This document shows, one piece after another, positions 17,861 through 25,266 of a stretch of DNA of 64,000 nt. The notes under the pieces are model-generated. The model was not told the origin of the DNA, did no database searches, and worked only from the letters and a program-made list of their open reading frames with translations. Made by a program: the position numbers and the translations under genes. Source of the DNA: Candidatus Nezhaarchaeota archaeon (lineage in GTDB: Archaea > Thermoproteota > Methanomethylicia > Nezhaarchaeales > WYZ-LMO8); NCBI GenBank assembly GCA_025059375.1, contig JANXDO010000002.1, forward strand, positions 128,966 through 192,965, in the 5' to 3' direction. Each line of letters begins with the position of its first letter. The stretch's first letter is position 1.

Positions 17861-17893
17861 CTTCCTGGAGACTCCTAATTATCAGGCAGGAAG
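17861..17893. other. Bulged inverted repeat upstream of thi4
   Basis: CTTCCTG (17861-17867) pairs with CAGGAAG (17887-17893), and an inner CCT pairs with AGG. It lies about 170 bases upstream of the thi4 start, in the gap between thi4 and the divergent ferritin-like gene. It does not resemble a TPP riboswitch. It could be a leader hairpin or operator. Confidence 0.2.
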
Positions 17894-18088
17894 GTATGTA
17901 TCAAGTAATTTTCTTGCAGCTAGCTTTACAATTCAAGTCCCCCCACATCGTAGGTCGAGACGTCATAACTTGACCTATGTAGAGCTCTTCAAGTGGTTCA
18001 CAGCGCTCACTGACTAACACTTAGGTGATGATGATGCCAGCTTAGCTTTTAATCCATTCTTTTAGCACTATATGTCGGGTGGTGAGCT

Positions 18089-18562
18089 GTGTATACTAGC
18101 TTAGTGGAGTTCATTAAGAAGCAGATTGAAGTTGAGAATGAGATAGCAAAGTCCCTTAATGAGGTCTTAGATAAAATGCAGAACCCGATCGTTAAGGAGG
18201 TTTTGAGGGGCATATCATTGGACTCCGTCAAGCACGGACATATGTATGCTTCAGCTTTAAGCATTCTAACCGCTACGCCTCAAGTCTTATCCAAGAAGGA
18301 GCTTGAGGAGCATAGGAGTATAGTAGAGAAGCACATACGTATAGAGGCTGAGTTAATTGAGAGTATAAACAAGATTCTACCAACAGTGGAGAATGAGAAG
18401 GTGAAGTTCCTCTTAACAGCGATATTAAATGACGAGAGGAGACATCATGAGCTCTTGAGGCATGTCCTAGAGGTAATTGTTCGTGGAGAGACTGTGACTG
18501 AAGGTGATCTATGGGATCTCTTATGGAAGAGCGCTCCATTCCATGGAGCCCCTGGAGGATGA
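18089..18562 (+). CDS. Ferritin-like (rubrerythrin-type) helical protein
   Basis: The 157-residue, nearly all-helical protein carries acidic and His residues at the spacing of ferritin-like di-iron proteins: EVENEIAKSLNE in helix 1, DSVKHGHMYASAL in helix 2, RIEAELIESINK in helix 3 and NDERRHHELLRHVLE in helix 4. Such proteins bind two irons in a four-helix bundle and act in peroxide or iron handling. No rubredoxin domain is attached. Start is GTG at 18089 after GGTGGTGA. Several usual Glu ligands are replaced by His or Asp, so metal binding is likely but not proven. Confidence 0.65.
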   Translation: MYTSLVEFIKKQIEVENEIAKSLNEVLDKMQNPIVKEVLRGISLDSVKHGHMYASALSILTATPQVLSKKELEEHRSIVEKHIRIEAELIESINKILPTVENEKVKFLLTAILNDERRHHELLRHVLEVIVRGETVTEGDLWDLLWKSAPFHGAPGG

Positions 18563-18672
18563 CATTAAGCTCTAACCATAAATCGCTAAGCAGCTAGGTG
18601 GAGTTAGAGCTTGAGATGTGAATGTGATTCATAATAATGGTATCGTTGATTTGCTCACAATGCAATTTCAAA

Positions 18673-20133
18673 TCACTTAAGCAACTTTTTTAATTCCTCA
18701 TTGAGGGCTCTCTTGAAAGCTATTCCCCTCTCATCAGCTTTTAGGACTAGGGATGGGACTATCATGGCTATGGTGGCTACCATAAGACCCCATATGCCTG
18801 GATCCACCCCTAGTGGATGAACGCCTAGGAGGGTCAATGAGGCCATCACTACCACCCCGGATGCTATGCTTAAGCATGCTGATATCTTGTTGGCTCGACT
18901 CCAAACTAAGGCTGCTATAAAGGCTGGCACGAGCTGTAGAAGCCAGCTTGACGACGTTACGGCTAACTGAACTATTGGACCTCTAGTAAACGAGAAGAAT
19001 ATTATTGCCACCAGTATCACGCTCATGAAGGCTCTGCCAGCTCTCAGGGCCGTGAGCTCACTGCAACTTGGCTTGACGGTCCTCACCACGTTGATTGCGA
19101 ATTCTGAACTTAGGGTTAGCAGTATTGAGTCGAGGGTCGAGATGCTGGCTGCCAATATACCTATCAAGACCAGTATCGCTATTGGTTCTGGTACCATGGT
19201 TAGGAGCGTTGGTGTAACCATGTTCTGGTCTTTAACCCAAGGTACGAGAATGTGAGCTATTAGCCCTAACATGGTCACTATGATCGTGTACGTGAACCCA
19301 AATATTAGGAAGCCCCTAAGCATGTTCTTAAGGGCTTTAACCGACTTGGGTATGTAAAACCTTTGGACTACCTGAGGGTTTGATACTGAGAAGAAGAACC
19401 ATGGGACCGTCAGGCTTATGAAGGTCGTTATGGTGAAGTAGTTATATGGTCCAGGAACGCTTAGGATCTCTGGTTCTTGAAGCAGTTTAGTGAAGACTGA
19501 GCCTATACCGCCTGCTAACTGAAAAGCTATGAACAACATTAGCAGCGATGATGTTAGCATTAGGAGGGCTTGCAGGGCATCAGTCCATGCCACAGCCCTC
19601 ATGCCCCCCCATATAGTGTAAACAAAAACTACGGTAGCAAGGGTTAAAACGCCAACTTCGAACGGTATGGCTCCCTTAGTTATACCATTTAAGAGAACAC
19701 CTGCCCCTATTAACTGGATCGACATGTAGGGTATGAGGAACACGTGGTAGAGTAATGCCGTCACAAGGCCTAGGACTGAGCTCCCATATCTGACAGAGAG
19801 TAGCTGAGCAGGTGTCACCAGCCCCCATCTCTTACCTGCAGCGTAGAACCTTAAGCCAAAAGCTACGGCTAGCATTAAGCCCATCATGTAGACCAGCTCA
19901 AAGCCCAATGCTCCAACGCCATGTATCGCTGTCAGCCCAACCAAGCCAACCATCATAAACGCACTGTAAGTTGTTGCTGAGTAAGTTAGGGCTGCTATGA
20001 AGCTGCCTATGCTCCTGCCAGCTATGAAGAATTCCTCTACAGTCCTCCCCGTCTTAAGCTTGCCGTAGTGGGCTATAGCAAGGCATGCCGCGAAGAAGAC
20101 TGATATTGAAAGCAAGACTATGATAGGGTTCAC
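18673..20133 (-). CDS. Sodium:solute symporter (SSS family)
   Basis: The 486-residue protein has about thirteen membrane helices and SSS landmarks: an N-terminal FIAGRSIGSFIAALTYSATTYSAF, the substrate/sodium region RYGSSVLGLV, a long GGMRAVAWTDALQALLML, and a late ASISTLDSILLTLSSEF. It imports a carboxylate, amino acid or similar solute with sodium. It begins with GTG at 20133, two bases after the stop of the small membrane protein, with GTGGAGGGAT as ribosome site. The two form an operon driven from the dyad-containing promoter at 20.3 kb. The substrate cannot be told; the sensor domain of the facing regulator should recognise it or a related compound. Confidence 0.9.
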   Translation of the reverse strand: MNPIIVLLSISVFFAACLAIAHYGKLKTGRTVEEFFIAGRSIGSFIAALTYSATTYSAFMMVGLVGLTAIHGVGALGFELVYMMGLMLAVAFGLRFYAAGKRWGLVTPAQLLSVRYGSSVLGLVTALLYHVFLIPYMSIQLIGAGVLLNGITKGAIPFEVGVLTLATVVFVYTIWGGMRAVAWTDALQALLMLTSSLLMLFIAFQLAGGIGSVFTKLLQEPEILSVPGPYNYFTITTFISLTVPWFFFSVSNPQVVQRFYIPKSVKALKNMLRGFLIFGFTYTIIVTMLGLIAHILVPWVKDQNMVTPTLLTMVPEPIAILVLIGILAASISTLDSILLTLSSEFAINVVRTVKPSCSELTALRAGRAFMSVILVAIIFFSFTRGPIVQLAVTSSSWLLQLVPAFIAALVWSRANKISACLSIASGVVVMASLTLLGVHPLGVDPGIWGLMVATIAMIVPSLVLKADERGIAFKRALNEELKKLLK

Positions 20134-20134
20134 A

Positions 20135-20311
20135 TTAATCCCTCCACTTACTCATAACGTAGAACATAAGGGCTATGGCTATTAAGGTATCAATGCACCA
20201 AAACGGATATGCCAGCCAAGCTAATTCTTTGAGCTTCAAGATCGTGTATGGAACTATGTAAGCTGCCGACAGCACTACCAGGAAGCCTATTAGGACCCAG
20301 AGGTCCCTCAT
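20135..20311 (-). CDS. Small membrane subunit paired with the SSS symporter
   Basis: From the ATG at 20311 this is a 58-residue protein with two hydrophobic helices (LWVLIGFLVVLSAAYIVPYTIL and YPFWCIDTLIAIALMFYVMS), like the DUF3311/DUF997-type partners encoded just before many SSS transporters. The frame continues upstream to 20365, but that extension only translates the dyad and TATA box, so I reject it. It is the first gene of the operon, and the symporter starts immediately after it. Confidence 0.75.
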   Translation of the reverse strand: MRDLWVLIGFLVVLSAAYIVPYTILKLKELAWLAYPFWCIDTLIAIALMFYVMSKWRD

Positions 20312-20353
20312 TTTTCTTCGAATTTCTTCTAATTCGAAGAAAAAGTATATAAA
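20311..20353. promoter_or_regulatory. Perfect 14-bp dyad plus shared TATA box between symporter operon and its regulator
   Basis: The arms TTTTTCTTCGAATT (20311-20324) and AATTCGAAGAAAAA (20331-20344) are exact reverse complements with spacer TCTTCT. Adjacent TATATAAA (20346-20353) is readable as a TATA box in both directions. Rightward it predicts a leaderless mRNA for the regulator at 20371. Leftward it predicts a start near 20325, inside the dyad, with a leader of about 14 bases before the ATG at 20311. A bound protein would block leftward transcription, and perhaps its own. The facing winged-helix regulator is the obvious ligand. Confidence 0.7.
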
Positions 20354-20370
20354 CCTTTCCATCAACTATT

Positions 20371-21363
20371 ATGGAGATGGCTCAGGAAGCTATAACGAGG
20401 TTTCTAATGAGGAGGGGGTCTAGAGGGGCACTTCAATCAGAGATTCATGAGGTAACGGGCTTCTCAAAATCTACAGTTTCATACTTTTTATCTAAGTTGG
20501 AGGCTGAAGGTAAGATTACGAGGAGGAGAGAGTCGAATCTTGGTTATAGAGTCTGGCTTAAGGGTTTTGAGTCTAGTGGTAAGCTTATTAAAGTAGGGAT
20601 AGTGAGGGCTACTGAGTACCCATTCATCTTTGAGCTTAGCTCTAAGCTTGAAAATGAGGGTTTTAGCGTCTATGTGAGGGCTTACGACAATGGAATTGCA
20701 CTCATGAGTGACCTGGTCTCATGTAGGGTAGATGCTGGCTTCTCACCGCTCATAACTCAGCTAATGTTCTACGCCGTCTCTCAGGGATGTTTTAAGATTG
20801 TTCCGATGGGTGTTAGTGGCGGTGGTAGCATAATGCTGAGGGCTAATGTCAATCTCAGCGACGTGAAGAGAGCTGGTTCAACAATGGCTTCAACCATGGA
20901 TGCCTGTCTTAGAGCATACTTGAGGGATCAAGGCATGGATGATGTTGACGTCATCTACTTTAACTCTCCGGTCTCGATGATGGAGGCTCTTGATAGAGGC
21001 GACGTTCAGATGTTAAGTATATGGGAGCCGTACTCCAGTATCCTCAGAGCGAAGGGGCATGAGAGAGTAGCTAAATTCACCGACTATCTTGGTGACTTTC
21101 CTTGCTGCCTGCTTGCTGTTAAGCCCATCGATAACATTTATGACTCGATAATTGATGCGACGAGAGAGGTGTTATCGAGAAGCAATTACTCGGCTGAGGT
21201 CGCTAAGCTAAGTAACATGTTGAATGTTGATCGGAAGCTTGTTGAAAGGAGCATTAGAGAGTATGTTTTCTACCCGGAATTTAAGAGTAAGGACATTGAG
21301 AAATACTTGAAGAATGTTGGCCTCGAACTGCCAATCTCGTGGGTAACGAGAAGCTCAAAGTGA
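20371..21363 (+). CDS. Winged-helix regulator with substrate-binding-protein-like sensor domain
   Basis: Residues 1-65 form a winged helix-turn-helix of MarR/TrmB type (IHEVTGFSKSTVSYFLSKLEAEGKITRR). From about residue 72 to 290 the protein resembles NMT1/SsuA-type periplasmic binding proteins: KLIKVGIVRATEYPFIFELSSKL, RVDAGFSPLITQLMF, MMEALDRGDVQMLSIWEPYSS. There is no signal peptide, so the binding domain works inside the cell as the effector sensor. The mRNA is probably leaderless, starting at the ATG. Divergent from the symporter operon across a perfect dyad, it is probably that operon's local regulator. A thymidylate synthase follows 37 bases downstream. Confidence 0.82.
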   Translation: MEMAQEAITRFLMRRGSRGALQSEIHEVTGFSKSTVSYFLSKLEAEGKITRRRESNLGYRVWLKGFESSGKLIKVGIVRATEYPFIFELSSKLENEGFSVYVRAYDNGIALMSDLVSCRVDAGFSPLITQLMFYAVSQGCFKIVPMGVSGGGSIMLRANVNLSDVKRAGSTMASTMDACLRAYLRDQGMDDVDVIYFNSPVSMMEALDRGDVQMLSIWEPYSSILRAKGHERVAKFTDYLGDFPCCLLAVKPIDNIYDSIIDATREVLSRSNYSAEVAKLSNMLNVDRKLVERSIREYVFYPEFKSKDIEKYLKNVGLELPISWVTRSSK

Positions 21364-21400
21364 GTAAAAAGTAATAGTACCACTGAGTAAGTTGAGTAAT

Positions 21401-22075
21401 ATGCCGTTGCTGGTAAGAGCAAAGAGCATTTATGATGCATGGTTTAAGGCGGTCATAGCGGTATTGGACCATGGCTCCTGGACAACAAAGGAGGATTCGA
21501 GGATCTTAGAGGTTGAGGATTTAGTCCTCTATGTTGAGGACTTGTCAAGACCATCTAGACACCCTGAGGTCCTTGATAAAGTTGGCTGTTTAAGTCCAAG
21601 TCGGCTTGAAGCCTACGTAAAACAGTTCCTTTCTTCAGATAAGATGGGCTTCACTTATACATACGGTGAGAGGCTTAGAGCATATTCTTGCCCTAACTGC
21701 GGCTCGGTATTTGATCAAATCTCCTTCATTAAGGAGAAGCTTACAAAGTTTCCAGGTACGAATCAAGCAGTTGTCGTCCTCTACAACCCCCTTAAAGACT
21801 CTGATAGCACTAGACACAATGATCCTCCATGCTGGAATTGGGCTCAGTTTAGGTTGAGAAGTAATGAGTTGCATGTAACGGCGGTGTTTAGAAGCCATGA
21901 CTACATTAAAGCCCTCTACCCTAACCTTTACGCCGTATCGACCATAGCCGAGGAAGTTTATCCAAAGGGACCTAGAGAATTAACGCTCCTCTCTTCAAGC
22001 GCCCACATCTATGAGAGCGACTATAAAGCTGCAGAAAAGTATGTGGGTCAATTCCGGTTGATCTACAAGGTGTGA
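21401..22075 (+). CDS. thyA: Thymidylate synthase, methanogen/archaeal type
   Basis: About 224 residues from the ATG at 21401 (an in-frame TTG at 21392 is possible). The thymidylate synthase hallmarks are present: YTYGERL near residue 88, the nucleophile Cys in NDPPCWNWAQFRL (Cys 144), then the dUMP-binding FRSHDYIKALYPNLYAVS. The short length fits the methanogen-type branch, which methylates dUMP to dTMP with a folate or methanopterin donor. Odd: a CPNC pair is inserted right after YTYGERLRAYS, ahead of the conserved DQI, giving a possible half zinc site. No dihydrofolate reductase is nearby. Confidence 0.82.
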   Translation: MPLLVRAKSIYDAWFKAVIAVLDHGSWTTKEDSRILEVEDLVLYVEDLSRPSRHPEVLDKVGCLSPSRLEAYVKQFLSSDKMGFTYTYGERLRAYSCPNCGSVFDQISFIKEKLTKFPGTNQAVVVLYNPLKDSDSTRHNDPPCWNWAQFRLRSNELHVTAVFRSHDYIKALYPNLYAVSTIAEEVYPKGPRELTLLSSSAHIYESDYKAAEKYVGQFRLIYKV

Positions 22076-22154
22076 GAAGTTAGTTATGATTAATTAACCT
22101 TTACTCTAAAGACTTAACTAGCTAAGCATCCCACCCTTAAAAATAGTGGTTGGG

Positions 22155-22892
22155 ATGAAGGCTTTAAGACTCGCGGAGCTATCTTGGATTGAGCTTAAAA
22201 AGCTAATTGATGAAGGTTTAGACACAGTTTTCGTGCCCGTCGGAACCGTGGAGGCACATGGTAAGCATTTACCCCTAGGCACCGACTTCTACATTGCGGA
22301 GAGGATAGCTGAGATCATGTGTTCTAAGGTTGGCGGTGTCATGGCCCCAACAGTTCCTTATGGTGTTACGAGGAGCTTAATAGGGTATCCTGGCTCTCTC
22401 ACCTTGACCTCTAACACGTTTAAGCTACTGATAAAGGAGGTCGCTGTAGCTTTAGGGAGAAAAGGGTTTAAGTTCATTATCTTCGTTAATGGTCATGGAG
22501 GCAATACGGACTACATAAAAGAGGCTATAAGAGAGGCTTACCTTGAAGTCGGCGTTAAGGGGGTACTAGTAGATTGGTGGATCGCAGCTAAAAGCGTAAT
22601 TGAGAAGCATTATCCAGTCGGTCATGGCCACGCACTAGCTGAAGAGACTGCAGCACTCATGGCTACAAGACCCGACCTCTTAAAGAGGGAGCTTTATGAC
22701 GAGGAAGACTACGTCACATACCAGGAGGGCTTCTGGGCTTACCCGTTACCTGCTTCAGCGTTGGCTTATAAGAAGGAGAAGCCAGAGATCGATTTTGACC
22801 TTGATAAGGCTATTAAGTTCCTTAATGAAGTCGGTGAGTATCTAGCAAATGAGGTGAAGAGAGTAATTGAAAAGTGGAGAAAAATCGGATGA
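22155..22892 (+). CDS. Creatininase-family amidohydrolase
   Basis: About 245 residues with family motifs: VFVPVGTVEAHGKHLPLGTDFYIAE near residue 25 (metal Glu, His and Asp), VNGHGGN near 118, and the metal Glu in GHGHALAEETAALM. Relatives include creatininase, the archaeal formamide hydrolase ArfB of riboflavin/F420 synthesis and the MftE peptidase. The mononuclear or dinuclear metal site appears intact. The neighbourhood does not define the substrate; an ArfB-like role is possible. GTG at 22146 also opens the frame; I prefer the ATG at 22155. An AT-rich TTAAAAAT about 15-20 bases upstream suggests a short leader. Confidence 0.85.
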   Translation: MKALRLAELSWIELKKLIDEGLDTVFVPVGTVEAHGKHLPLGTDFYIAERIAEIMCSKVGGVMAPTVPYGVTRSLIGYPGSLTLTSNTFKLLIKEVAVALGRKGFKFIIFVNGHGGNTDYIKEAIREAYLEVGVKGVLVDWWIAAKSVIEKHYPVGHGHALAEETAALMATRPDLLKRELYDEEDYVTYQEGFWAYPLPASALAYKKEKPEIDFDLDKAIKFLNEVGEYLANEVKRVIEKWRKIG

Positions 22893-22936
22893 TGTATTAG
22901 TAGGCTATTGACTTTTACCTCAAGCCCACCACATCC

Positions 22937-24337
22937 CTACAGTTTGCGCTCAAGCTCCTTAATTGAGTCCTTAAAGATCTCGTACGCCTTATCTAGCATG
23001 TCCCTAGTTATTATGAGTGGGGGCATGAACCTAACTACCTGGCCCCACCTACCACATATAAGTGCTAACACACCCTTATCCCTCATTTTATGTACTAGCC
23101 ATATCATGTTCTCAAGGTCCATTGGTTGTCTTGTGCCTTTATCCTTAACAATCTCCACGCCTATCATTAGTCCCAGACCTCTAACCTCACCGACTATCTT
23201 AGACTCGTTCTCAAGCTCCCTTAGCATCCTCATGAAGTGATTTCCTAACTTAGCGGCTCTCTCATCGAGCCTATACCTCTTCATCAGCTCTATGTTCTTT
23301 AGAGCCACGGCACACCCCAAAGCATTACCAGCGAATGTTACGGGCTGAGATGTTTTTGGTAGCTTGTCCATCACCTTTCTCAGTCCAACAACTGCAGCTA
23401 CTGGAAAGTCTCCTCCTAAGGCTTTGCCCAGGTTTAAGAGATCTGGGGTTATGTCCCAGTGTTCAACAGCAAACCACTTACCTGTACGACAGAAGCCGCT
23501 TTGAACTTCATCATCTATGAATACCACATCCTTTTCTCTACAAACCTTCCACACCCACTTAACAAACTCGCCTGGTGGTACCACGTAGCCACCTTCCCCT
23601 TGAACTGGCTCCATTATGATGGCTGCTGGGGTATCTGTAAGGCCCATGCCCGGCTTCGTTAGTAGGTCCTCAACGTACCTGGCGCATTGTAAGTCGCAAT
23701 CCGGGTAACCCTTCTGCCTAAAGGCGCATCTGTAACAGTAGGCATAGGGGGCAAAGTGTATACCGGGTACGAGTGGTGGGAGCCCTTTCTTATATGCTGG
23801 GTTTGTTGTAAGGGATAGCGCTCCTGTTGTTATGCCGTGATACCCTCCGTGGAAGGCTATTATCTCAGCTCTCTTAGTATACCATCTAGCAAACTTAAGG
23901 CACATCTCGGCTGCATCACTACCACTCATAGCAAGTGCAACTCTGACATTATCCTTCATCTCTCCAGGAGCGATCTTAGAAAGCTCTTCTATTAGCTCAA
24001 TCCTCCTTGGATTTGGCATGTCAACGGTGTGCATTAACTTCTCCGCTTGATTCTTTATTACCTCAACAACCTCAGGGTGACTGTGACCGACAGCGTTCAC
24101 AGCCACGCCAGCAGTCATGTCGATGAATATGTTACCATCAGGGTCCATTATTGTTGCTCCACGAGCTTCATACCACACGAAGGGTATTATGTATGGTGCT
24201 AAGAGTGTTACCGTTTCAAGCTCGTAAACCTTCTTTAAAATCTCTTTAGCTTTAGGTCCTGGAACTTCTTCAGTCACAATTTTAGGGGCTTCGGAGTGAG
24301 ATAATTTACGAAGCTCCTCCTCGTAGGGTAACTCCAT
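22937..24337 (-). CDS. Class III aminotransferase (4-aminobutyrate aminotransferase / amino-acid racemase type)
   Basis: The 466-residue PLP enzyme has the class III pattern: MDPDGNIFIDMTAGVAVNAVGHSHP, SGSDAAEMCLKFAR, FHGGYHGITTGALS, FIDDEVQSGFCRTG, and the PLP Lys in LNLGKALGGDFP. It also has the four-Cys insert of archaeal homologues (CYRCAFRQKGYPDCDLQC). Thermococcal relatives are either GABA/ornithine-type transaminases or broad-specificity amino-acid racemases, and sequence does not separate these reliably. It is divergent from the Lrp regulator, with AT-rich repeated motifs in between, and belongs to an amino-acid gene block. Confidence 0.9.
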   Translation of the reverse strand: MELPYEEELRKLSHSEAPKIVTEEVPGPKAKEILKKVYELETVTLLAPYIIPFVWYEARGATIMDPDGNIFIDMTAGVAVNAVGHSHPEVVEVIKNQAEKLMHTVDMPNPRRIELIEELSKIAPGEMKDNVRVALAMSGSDAAEMCLKFARWYTKRAEIIAFHGGYHGITTGALSLTTNPAYKKGLPPLVPGIHFAPYAYCYRCAFRQKGYPDCDLQCARYVEDLLTKPGMGLTDTPAAIIMEPVQGEGGYVVPPGEFVKWVWKVCREKDVVFIDDEVQSGFCRTGKWFAVEHWDITPDLLNLGKALGGDFPVAAVVGLRKVMDKLPKTSQPVTFAGNALGCAVALKNIELMKRYRLDERAAKLGNHFMRMLRELENESKIVGEVRGLGLMIGVEIVKDKGTRQPMDLENMIWLVHKMRDKGVLALICGRWGQVVRFMPPLIITRDMLDKAYEIFKDSIKELERKL

Positions 24338-24395
24338 AAGTATTCCCCAATATTCTTAGTAAAGTAAAAATATTATAAATTTTCCTCTTGCAGTT

Positions 24396-24464
24396 GGGAA
24401 AAATTTTTACAAATGATGGAGCACGATTTTCATTAAGGAATTAAGCGGGAGAAAAATTTGTTTA
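24396..24464. promoter_or_regulatory. Two AT-rich motifs in the aminotransferase/Lrp intergenic region
   Basis: GGGAAAAATTTTTAC (24396-24410) and GAGAAAAATTTGTTTA (24449-24464) share the core GAAAAATTT. A close copy, GAGAAAATTTTTAC, lies at 26755-26768 before the ornithine-cyclodeaminase-family gene. AT-rich, weakly palindromic sites like this are typical of Lrp proteins, and an Lrp gene starts 46 bases downstream of the second copy. Binding by this Lrp is inferred. Confidence 0.4.
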
Positions 24465-24509
24465 GGAAGCCCATGGTTATACTAATAGCTTCTATCTGTG
24501 GTGTTACGA

Positions 24510-24995
24510 ATGGGATCAGTTGAAGTTGATGACATAGATCTTAAGATAATGGAGATACTTAAGAGTAACGGTAGAGCTTCATATAAGGAGATAGCAGAGA
24601 AAGTGGGGTTAGGTATCGCAACTGTTTATAAGAGGATTAAGAGGCTTGAGGGCCTCGGTATAATAAAGGGCTATACTACTATAATAGATGAGTCTAAGTT
24701 GGGTAAGAGCATTGTGGGCTATGTAGGTATTGAAGTTCGACCAGCTGATACGAATAAGGTTTTGGAAGAACTTCTTAAAATGGATGAGGTTGTTGAAATT
24801 GCAACCGTGACGGGGACGTTCGACATTCTCGTCAAGGTTAGAGTTAAGAGCTTAAATGAGCTTTGGAACTTCATCTACGTTAAGACTCCCAAGATAAAGG
24901 AAATACTTAAGACAACAACTATGATAGCTGTTGATCTCGTTAAGGATGAGTTGAGAGGTCAAGGTTTAATACGATCAACTACAAGCATGGTATAA
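24510..24995 (+). CDS. Lrp/AsnC-family transcriptional regulator
   Basis: About 161 residues. The N-terminal helix-turn-helix reads DIDLKIMEILKSNGRASYKEIAEKVG and TVYKRIKRLEGLGIIKGYT. The C-terminal RAM domain reads VGYVGIEVRPADTNKVLEELLKMDEVVEIATVTGTFDILVKV. Lrp proteins form octamers or higher assemblies and sense amino acids through the RAM domain. The frame opens with GTG at 24498, but the ATG at 24510 is better placed after GGTG. The gene sits inside an amino-acid transport and metabolism block. Its 3' end overlaps the convergent RAM-only gene by 37 bases. Confidence 0.93.
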   Translation: MGSVEVDDIDLKIMEILKSNGRASYKEIAEKVGLGIATVYKRIKRLEGLGIIKGYTTIIDESKLGKSIVGYVGIEVRPADTNKVLEELLKMDEVVEIATVTGTFDILVKVRVKSLNELWNFIYVKTPKIKEILKTTTMIAVDLVKDELRGQGLIRSTTSMV

Positions 24996-25225
24996 GTCTT
25001 TGCGACACCAGTCATTGAGCCTATTATCCCCAAAATCTCACTAAACTCTCTTATGGACTTACTTTGAAGCTTTATGAGGAGGTCGTATTCCCCGGTAACG
25101 CCATAAACCTCCTTAACTAAGTCCATCTTAGTTATGTTGTTAACAACTCTTGGATAGTGCTCCCTTGGGTGAATGCTTATGCAAACATAGGCTAAAACCT
25201 CTTCAGGAACTTTAGCCCTACTCAT
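24959..25225 (-). CDS. Stand-alone RAM (Lrp ligand-binding) domain protein
   Basis: From the ATG at 25225, preceded by GTGGTGG, this is an 88-residue protein with only the RAM fold (VLAYVCISIHPREHYPRVVNN, VKEVYGVTGEYDLLIKLQSKS) and no DNA-binding part. Such proteins bind amino acids or join Lrp assemblies. It follows the APC permease on the same strand by 41 bases. Its end overlaps the end of the Lrp gene on the other strand, so mutual antisense effects are possible. An upstream in-frame extension to 25270 is hydrophobic and looks like noise. Confidence 0.85.
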   Translation of the reverse strand: MSRAKVPEEVLAYVCISIHPREHYPRVVNNITKMDLVKEVYGVTGEYDLLIKLQSKSIREFSEILGIIGSMTGVAKTYTMLVVDRIKP

Positions 25226-25266
25226 AACCACCACAATAACATTAAGTAAGAGGGGAAAAAGAAATT

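Noticed and set aside
20312-20365. N-terminal extension of the small membrane partner of the symporter
   Set aside because: It is only the translation of the dyad and TATA box; the ATG at 20311 fits the predicted transcript.
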